DNA from: Catenaria anguillulae PL171
Taxonomy: Eukaryota; Blastocladiomycota; Blastocladiomycetes; Blastocladiales; Catenariaceae
Direction of reading: 5' to 3'
NCBI GenBank assembly: GCA_002102555.1
Contig: MCFL01000003.1
Coordinates: 62,001 to 126,000, forward strand
Length of the DNA: 64,000 bases
This document shows, piece by piece, positions 56,714-64,000 of the stretch (positions are counted from its first letter, which is position 1; every line of letters starts with the position of its first letter). The notes under the pieces are model-generated. The model saw nothing but the letters and a program-made list of their open reading frames with translations. It did no database searches and was not told where the DNA came from. Made by a program: the position numbers and the translations under genes.

Positions 56714-59700
56714 ATGTATGCCGTGCACAAGACGCTGGCCACTCCGTCGGCCGTATCGCAAGCCGTCACGGCACGCTTCACTGGCTGCCCAGGCACAGGC
56801 ACAGGCACAGGCACAGGCAGCGGCGACCACGACCTCATCCTCGTTCTGGGCACGACCGCGCTGCAAGTCTGGCATCACAACAATGAGCAGCTGTCCTTCT
56901 TTGCGCAGTGGGCTTTGTACGGCCAGGTCGCCGCCATCCACCCGATCCCTTTCGCGTCTTGTCCCACCCAGGACGCTCTGCTTGTCGCCTTCACCGACGC
57001 AAAGTTTGCCATCCTCGAGTACGACTCGGGCCGCCACCAGCTCGTGTCTCGCTCCTTGCACTCGTTTGAGTATGACCAGTCCTTGCGAACGGGCTCGCTC
57101 CTCACTCCCTTGCCTCCGATCCTCACCGTCGACCCTTCGGCCACCTGTGCACTCGCCCTCATCTTTCGCGACCACTGGGCCGTCCTGCCACTCGGCCCTT
57201 CTACCGGTGCTGCTGCCCCATCCTTTGTTGTCCGCCCCTCGGCTCTTCCCGCTGCCATCCACGACATTGTCGATCTTGTCTTTGTCCCAGGCTACCTCCA
57301 ACCCACACTTGCCGTGCTGCACCAAGCAGACACGCGCCCAACCTGGGGCGCCACACTTGATCTCCGCAAAGACACCATGCGCGTGGCAGTCGTTTCGCTC
57401 GACTTACGCACCCGCACTCAGCATGCCACGCTCTTTGCCACACCCAACCTTCCCGCCTCTTCTTTTGCACTTGCCGCGGTGCCTGCCCCGCTCGCAGGCA
57501 TTCTGGTCCTCACGGCCAACGGCCTCATCTACCTCTCGCAACAAGCACCCAACGGCGTCGGCGCATGTGTCAATGCATTCCCGCTCGGCGCATCCACTGC
57601 TGCAACTGCCGTGAAGGAAACAGAGTTCAAATACACGTTTGATCATTCGCACCTGGGCCTTTCGCTGGACGCAGCGGCCGTGGCAGGTATGCACCCTTTG
57701 CCGCGCGGCACAGGCGTGCGAGTGCTGCTTGCGCTTCCCTCGGGCGAGCTGTGGGCGTGTGATCTGCTTCGAGCCGTAGGTGGGTTGGCCGCAACGGCCC
57801 GTGGTGGCATGCACGACATCCGGTTTGCGCGCTTGTTTACCACGGCGCCCGTTGCGGCCATTGTGCCGCTGCAGCTTGGCCGCCTCTGGTTTGTTGCGTC
57901 GGCCAATGGGCCCAGTTTGCTCGTGGCTGTCGACCAGGCGCTAGCCACGCCCGCCTTGGTGGGCGGCACAAGGACCCGCCTCGCGTCTGAATTTGGTGGC
58001 GACGATGTGCTCGATGCCGAGGTGGCTCAGGCCACGGGATCGGGCAAGCGAACGACAAAAATTGTCAAGCGGCGGCGCATTGGCGAGGTGTCTGCAGAAC
58101 TCATGGGCGGCGGCGCAGAGCTCGTCAGGATGACGGTTGAGGAGGCCGTCGACAATCAGCAACGGTTCACTAAATCGGTCCAGCCGCCTAGCGTCACGGA
58201 TCGGCTCGTCAAGGTGGGCGATCGCGTGGGCGCGTTCAAGGTTGTGGATGCAATCACTGGGTTGGGTGGGTTAAAGGAAGCCGTGTTTTGCCAGACAAAC
58301 GTACGTACGTCTCCTAGTCCTCCTTTTTTTTTCTCTCTCTCTTTCTTCTCCTTTTCCACTCGAATTTGCGTGCGTTCCTTCATGTCATTGGAAACAAGAA
58401 ATACACTCTGCTTGTCTTCAACTGTTCTCTCTGCCTGGCCCCTCGCCACTTCAACTCATGAAACATGCACGACCTAACAAATGCACACGTCCCTCGCTTC
58501 ATTGCCGTTTGCAGGGCCAAAACATGATCTTTGCGCTGGCAGGCCACGCCACGGGTGCGCACTTTGTGCTGCTCGCCCAATCCCTTCGCCCGCGCCTCGT
58601 CGACAAATTCAAAGTGTTTGCTGGCGCACGCAAACTGTGGTCGCTGCAACCGTCGCCCACGACGCCGCATTCGCTGCTTGTCATGACTGGCGGCGGCGGC
58701 GGCGGCGGCGCATCGACGGATCAGCGCACTTTGGTGTTTCGCACGGGCAAGGAGCTCATCCAGGTCCAGGACACGGCATTTGTCACGTCTGCACGGTCCT
58801 TGTACGTGGGTATGCTGTGTGGCGGGACGAGGATGGTTCAGGTGCTCGATCATGCCGTGATCCTCATGGATGCGGACGGGTGCTTTTTGGATCGGGTGGA
58901 TTTGGAGGCGGCGAGCGGCGGTGGAAATGCGGCTAAGAAGCCCGCGGTGGCGGTGGCGGCGGCCGCGTCGGGCGGAGCAGGTAAATACGTTGTTGTCTTG
59001 TCGCCCGCGTTGGCGTTGCGCGTGTACGCGGTTGCAGGCGACAAGCGGGACAAGTTGGCCTTGGTGCATGAGGAGGAGGGCGTAGCGTTTGCGAGCGTGG
59101 TCACGGATAACACGGGGGCGTTGGTGACAAGAGACGAGTTGCGTACGTGGCTTGGCGAGGAGATGGGCGCAAGAGTTGGGAACAGGGAGAATGACGAGGG
59201 CCAGGGATCGGGCATGCCGACAGACGAGGTACCTGTCGTCATGGACGACATGGATTTGGACGATTTCGAGCGCGACCTTTATGCGACCGTTGAGCCGACG
59301 CCCGCCGCTAACGGCGTTGGGAATCCTTCAGCAAAGGCCACCGCGGCCACAACCAACGGGTTGGGGCATGATGCACCCTTGGCACCTACGCCACGTGGTC
59401 CGTTGCAGCCGACTCATCGTGAGGTGCTCGTGATTATTCGTGCTGGAACTGGGTCGGTGCACATGATGGATCTGGATCAAGCAGGGACAGTCACGGAGCT
59501 GTTTGCCTGCACCCGCGTCCATTCACAGCCAATGTCATTCATGGATGGGTATGATGAGGAGCAAGTCGAGGGTGGGCCAACTCCAGTGGCCGTGCAACGG
59601 AGTCCTGCTGGATTGGTTCAAGCTCACATCATGACTGTTGGAAGCCGCCCCGAGGACACGTATTTGCTGGTTCGACCCCATCTTGCTCTTACCGGGACGT

Positions 59701-61820
59701 TTGCGTTGTTTGCTGAGTACTCCACTGTGTTTATTGTAGCTCGTGACCAAGGACGCAACTCTGCTCGTTTACCAGGCACGACTCGCCGACTCGCGCTCAC
59801 CGTCATCAGACGGATCCCGCTTGGCCGTCGTGTGGACCAAGCTCGCGCTCGATCCAACACTGCTCGTCCACGCACACAATCTCAGTGCCAAGAGACCAGG
59901 CACTGGTGGCGCTCCGCCACCGGCCTGGCTCTCACTCCACCCCTTTACCAACGTCAATGGCCATGCCGGCGTGTTTGCCATTCGCGGCGGCGGCGGCATG
60001 CCCCGGCAATCGTTCTGGCTGCTACGTTCGCGCCATGGTGCCTTGCACGTTGTCCCCAGTGGCGCGCCGATATCGGCAAGCGAGGCCGACAAGGCGAAAT
60101 CGGCAAGCAAGCCCAATAGCGTGGGCGATTTCGGCCACCATGCACCGCTGACCGCCACATCGTTTGCGACATTTGACAATGTCAATTGCCCGCAGGGATT
60201 TGTGTTCATGACCGGGTCGGGCGAGTTGGTGCTTGCGCAACTGGACCCACTCATGGACGTGTCTGTCGGGATGCCGCATCGGACAGTTCATACGGGGATC
60301 ACGGCAACGGCGGCAAGTTATGACGATGAGTCGCAGACGATCGCCGTGGCGTCATGCTGGGACGTTCCGTACGACATGATTGTCGAAGTGCCCGACCAGA
60401 CCGAGCACAACAAGCCGACCGGCATTGATCGTGCGTCACCGTTCTTCATTTTTTTTTCCATGTTTCACCCTGGCCATTTCACTGAGCTCTGGCATTTTAT
60501 TTGGTAGCATTTCAATTGCAACCCGACATGCTCAACCGCACCGTCCGCCAAGGCTTTTACGCGCCGACCATCAAACGGTACCGCATCGAACTCATCTCCA
60601 CCGACAACTGGCGCACGGGCGACACGCTTACCTTGGACCCATTCGAGCAAGTCACGGCCATCTACCACATGCCGCTCGAAACTAAATCCTCGCAATCCGG
60701 CCGCAAACCATTCTTGATTGTCGCCACCACCTTTATTCACGGCGAAGACGTAGCTGCGCACGGCCGCATCTACGTGTACGACACGGTCAATGTGGTGCCC
60801 GAACCGGGCCGCCCCGAAACAGGCAAGCGCCTCAAGCTGCAGTACGTGGAGGAAATCAAGGCGCCCGTGACAGCCCTGGGCCAGGTCGAGGGCCACTTGG
60901 CCGTGGGTCAAGGCAACAAGATCATTTGCTATGACATGGACGAGGACGACCAGGGCGAGCGCGTGCTCATGGGCATGGCGTTTCATCACACGACCATGAT
61001 GGTGTCGCATTTGGTTTCGCTCAAGCAGTTTTTGGCCATTGGCGATGCGTTGCAGTCGGTGCACTTGTTTGTGATGCAAGCGGATCCAGTCAAGTTGATT
61101 CCGTTGGGTGTGGATCAGCATCAGATGTCGGTGTGTGCGCTCGAGGGAATGGTGAGGGGGGATCAGGCTGCGTTTGTTGCGGCAGACGATGTGGGTGGGG
61201 TGCATATGATGGCGTATGCGCCACACAATATCCAGACGCATGGCGGTGTCAAGCTGTTGCGGAGGGGCGATTTCTTTGTGGGTGCGCCAGTCAGTAAGAT
61301 GTTGAGGTATCGGTTGGGAGCGTCGGCGGCTGCGACGGGACAGGCAGATACCCCGATTGCGGTGAACGGAATGCCGGGTGATACGGTCGATAACGGTCTG
61401 TGTAACTTGTTTGGTACGTGATTGCGTTACGGCCGCCCAACTTGGATTCTTGTCGATGACACTCATTTCTTGTTGCTGTTGGTCGTGTGTATGTGTGTAG
61501 TATGCCGCGACGGGTCCATCGGCCTTCTCGTTCCCACGTCCGAGGTCATGTACAAGCGCCTGCTGCTTCTCTACAACCGCCTCGCAGACCACATTCCCAC
61601 GGTTGCTGGGCTGCACCCAAAGGCACACCGCCACCAGTCGCTTGTGCAATCGCGGCTCTTTTCCAATAATCAAGCAACCATGTTGGACCTCAACCTGGTG
61701 GTCGACCTGCTCCATCGCCCCATTGCCGAGCAGCATGCGCACATCAAGACCATTGGCACGTCTGTGGGAAGGGTTCGCGGGGATTTGCGTGGGTTGCAGC
61801 AGGCATGGACCTTGCTTTGA
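56714..61820 (+). CDS. CFT1: Cft1/CPSF1, large subunit of cleavage and polyadenylation factor
   Basis: Triple beta-propeller scaffold of CPF/CPSF that holds the polyadenylation-signal recognition module; nuclear. Exons 56714-58300, 58515-59669, 59740-60430, 60508-61413 and 61501-61820 total 4659 nt (1552 aa; human 1443) with no frame break. Family landmarks: FAILEYDSGRHQLVSRSLH near the start, DTYLLLVTKDATLLVYQA across intron 2, NRTVRQGFYAPTIKRYRIEL, GRIYVYDTVNVVPEPGRPET, and CRDGSIGLLVPTSEVMYKRL with NLVVDLLHRP at the end. An acidic insert (VVMDDMDLDDFERDLY) and a Gly-rich loop enlarge it. Residues about 27-38 are a Gly-Thr repeat from a GGCACA microsatellite. Confidence 0.94.
56791..56818. 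repeat. GGCACA hexanucleotide microsatellite in CFT1
   Basis: About four and a half GGCACA units encoding Gly-Thr repeats in the N-terminal propeller; in frame. Confidence 0.8.
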
Positions 61821-63146
61821 GCTTGAGTTTCTCGGCCTCGGAGCTTGTGAACGGGTGTAGTTGATGGATTATTACATGTAACTATTTCTTCCGTCGTGGT
61901 TGGATGCATGCGCTTGGCTCGATGTTGGCCAGCCAGCCGGCCGCGGTCGTGGGGGAATCCTCAGTCAGTCGTTGGTTGCAGTTTCAAAGGCAAGCAAAGC
62001 TGGCTGTGGTCTTTCCATGCGTCAAGGGAGAGTCGATCAATGACGAGTGCGAACACTGGCTGGGTGCACCGTTCCACATATGAGCCGAAGGCAGAGGAAA
62101 GTACTCGAGAAAACAAAAAAAAAAAACAAGAGAATGTATTCATTTACAACAAGAACAACCACGCAGATACGAAGAGTGGCGGATGAAGAAAGAATCAGTG
62201 GCAGCCAAAGATGAGATTGAGAGAAGACACCTAGGGCATCCATCCGTGATCGCACAGGTACAGCACATCACGCGCGGAACGAAGGAAGACAAGAGTGTGT
62301 CAAAGGATGAAGTCAGTAGCCATTAACGCCAGGCCAGCACGTAACGTGAAGGCAGCTAAAGACTTTTCCTGAACGAAAAAAAGGAGTGAGTGGCAGCGGT
62401 GAGTTGTGGCTCGAGGAGCGAGCCATGCACTCACAAACAGGCATGCCATCCTTCATGGATCGTTCTTCACAAACCCGTCCGTGGTCCAATGGACTGAAAC
62501 AAGAGGACCTCGATCGACCATACTCTGGAGTAGATTGATTTATCCCCTTTCGAGGAATCAACGGGTTGCCCAAAGCGAAGCATGTTGTTGCTGATGGGGT
62601 GTACGAATGTGCGGACGCTGTCTGCCAGGTTGCTCTCAACTCATCGTTTTGAAGGGCGGGAAATGAACTCAATGAATGAATGGATTGAAATGAGCACGAT
62701 TGCGGTAGGTAAAAACAAATGAAGTGGGTAAATCAAACGTCGAGTTGGTTACTCCATAGTCACGAATATGCACATGTGCGGCGCAGTTTTCGTCCTTGAG
62801 AGTGAGGGGCCGTATTTTATTTATCTGGCCGTGTCCGCAACCCGGCGATGTGATGACGCGTCCCACCTTGATACGGTGTGTCGTCCACTTTGTTGAGTCT
62901 ACCTGTAATTGCCCAACGGTCTGCAGCCAAGGAGCTCTCAATGTGAGGACTTGGTAAACCATAGACGGGAACAGGCAGAAAGAGCAAAAGTGAGGTGGGA
63001 GGTCAGACGTAGTGGTCGTGTAACGCTGAACCCCATGCTCGGACTGCTTGAACAGAGGACCGTCTGATGTCTCGCTACTTGCTGCGTCATGCACGATCAC
63101 GGCAACAATTGTCTTGCTTGCGCCGCTTCCACACAATCGCGCAAAC
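61821..63146. other. Gene-poor region; possible LTR of the adjacent gypsy element
   Basis: No supported gene in 1.3 kb. A reverse frame 62669-63136 contains folded-looking sequence but no family I know. If the polypurine tract at 63166 is real, part of this region should be an LTR on the reverse strand; I could not find its other end. Confidence 0.35.
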
Positions 63147-63185
63147 GTGACAGCGCACTGTCACACCATCCCCCTCCTCAAATCC
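63147..63185 (-). other. Candidate polypurine tract and palindrome at the edge of a Ty3/gypsy 3' LTR
   Basis: On the reverse strand, about 140 nt after the integrase stop, a purine run (GAGGAGGGGGA) is followed by TG and a 7-bp stem palindrome GTGACAG-TGCG-CTGTCAC (63147-63164). Gypsy elements place a polypurine tract immediately before the 3' LTR, which begins with TG. Speculative without the second LTR. Confidence 0.35.
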
Positions 63186-63325
63186 AGGCGCACCTACGCT
63201 TGTCCGAGGAACTGACGCCAAATGTGGGCGTTGGCGCGCAGCGCACGTGGTGCGGCTTGCGGATTGTAGCGCTGCCGGCGAATTGACGTCTTGAGAAGGC
63301 TCTGGGCGGTCCGGAACGCGAGGAG

Positions 63326-64000
63326 CTATGCTTTCGGGGTGGGGGCGAGGTACTTGCGGAGCATGCGATGGTGGCACGTGCCCGCATAGCGGCCAGTCGT
63401 TGGGTCGCCAAGGCGGTACTCAGGCAGCAGATCGCGGTTGCGGGACACAACTTGCCGCATCACTACAAACGGTCCGAGAAAAGGTGCCTGCAGCTTGCCG
63501 GCTCGGGAATCGAACTGCGGGTCACGGCGCAAAACAAGGTCGCCAGTGAGCAACGTGCGAAACGGCACCTTCTTATTGAAGCGATCCCGGCGCTTGACGC
63601 GCGCCACTGTGAGCTGGTCGGTAACGTCTCGCCTCACCCAAGCCAAGTCCTTGATGGCGGCTTCGCGCTTGATGCAGTCCACCCACGGCTGATTGCGTTC
63701 GACGGCCAGCCTCGGCTCGTGGACGTAGAGCAAGGAAAAGGGCGAGAGCTTGGTCGTCTCGCGCGGCGAAACTCGGTCCGCCCAGAGCGCCTCGTGCAAC
63801 ACCTCCGGCCAAGCCAGGCCACGAGCTTCAACCAACTTGGCAAGGGCGCGCAGCAAGGTCGCATGGCCACGCTCCACAACTGCGTTGCCTTGAGGGTTGT
63901 AAGCGGTGATGCGATGCATGCGGCTCCCGCGCTCCTTGGCTAACGCTTCCACCGATGAGTCGCCACACTGGTTGTCGGCAATGATGCACGCGGGTGGGCC
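63326..64000 (-). mobile_element. Ty3/gypsy-type retrotransposon integrase fragment, continues beyond the window
   Basis: The reverse-strand frame is open to the right edge (225 codons here). ACIIADNQCGD matches the second catalytic Asp region and NPQGNAVVERGHATLLRAL the catalytic Glu region of the integrase core. The C-terminal part has the usual RVSPRETTKLSPFSLLYVHE segment, then GDLVLRRDP...GKLQAPFLGPFVV, a GPY/F-like module, ending HHRMLRKYLAP. No stop or shift within the window, so the element may be fairly young. Confidence 0.9.

Noticed and set aside
63480-63500. tRNA B-box-like GTTCGATTCCC on the reverse strand
   Set aside because: It lies inside the integrase coding sequence (QFDSRAGK) and no A-box or cloverleaf surrounds it.

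Overview
This 64 kb window is nuclear DNA of a fungus-like eukaryote, most likely an early-diverging (zoosporic) fungus. Coding sequence is GC-rich. Genes carry short GT-AG introns of roughly 60-110 nt, often with a GTACG(T) donor. The gene content is fungal or general eukaryotic: a Prm10/ThrE-type transporter, Yme2, Mpo1, Lto1, tyrosinase, a GYF-domain protein, Cft1/CPSF1 and an HSPA12-type Hsp70. The phylum is an inference; no rRNA or other phylogenetic marker is present.

Layout. 0-24.5 kb: a Ser/Met-rich protein with an array of R-x-G-S motifs (open at the left edge); an ELO fatty-acid elongase; a ThrE-like transporter; a Cys-rich single-pass membrane protein; Dph3; a secreted tyrosinase; a PHD+SET Set3/MLL5-like chromatin protein; mitochondrial Yme2; Mpo1. 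25.5-35.8 kb: an HSPA12-like Hsp70, an NmrA-like dehydrogenase-fold protein, a METTL21-type methyltransferase, an HP1-like chromodomain protein and a UBR7-like protein. 36.4-49.6 kb: a divergent histone H2A/H2B pair, followed by a rearranged block. A 2,712-bp arm (37548-40259) recurs as a nearly perfect inverted copy (46918-49629), so H2B is present twice, facing inward. The 6.66 kb between the arms holds most of a double HNH-AP2 protein gene, a decayed coiled-coil gene, two orphan ORFs and a truncated Ty1/copia pol. 50.5-61.8 kb: Lto1, a GYF-domain protein and Cft1/CPSF1, the last two head to head. 61.8-64 kb: no gene until a Ty3/gypsy integrase fragment that runs off the right edge.

The most notable signal is downstream of the H2A and H2B genes: the same 16-nt hairpin, GGCTTTTATCAAAGCC (6-bp stem, 4-nt loop). 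It fits the consensus of the animal replication-dependent histone 3' stem-loop bound by SLBP, although these histone genes contain introns. Second is the recent inverted duplication, whose breakpoints lie 19 nt before the H2B start codon and inside an AP2 domain.

Several genes (ThrE-like, tyrosinase, Set3-like, Yme2, Hsp70) need single-base frame corrections to give full-length proteins, while Cft1, the GYF gene and the chromodomain gene are intact over thousands of bases. Exon boundaries were worked out by eye from reading frame, GT/AG sites and family conservation. Where the exon sum is a multiple of three I regard the model as good.
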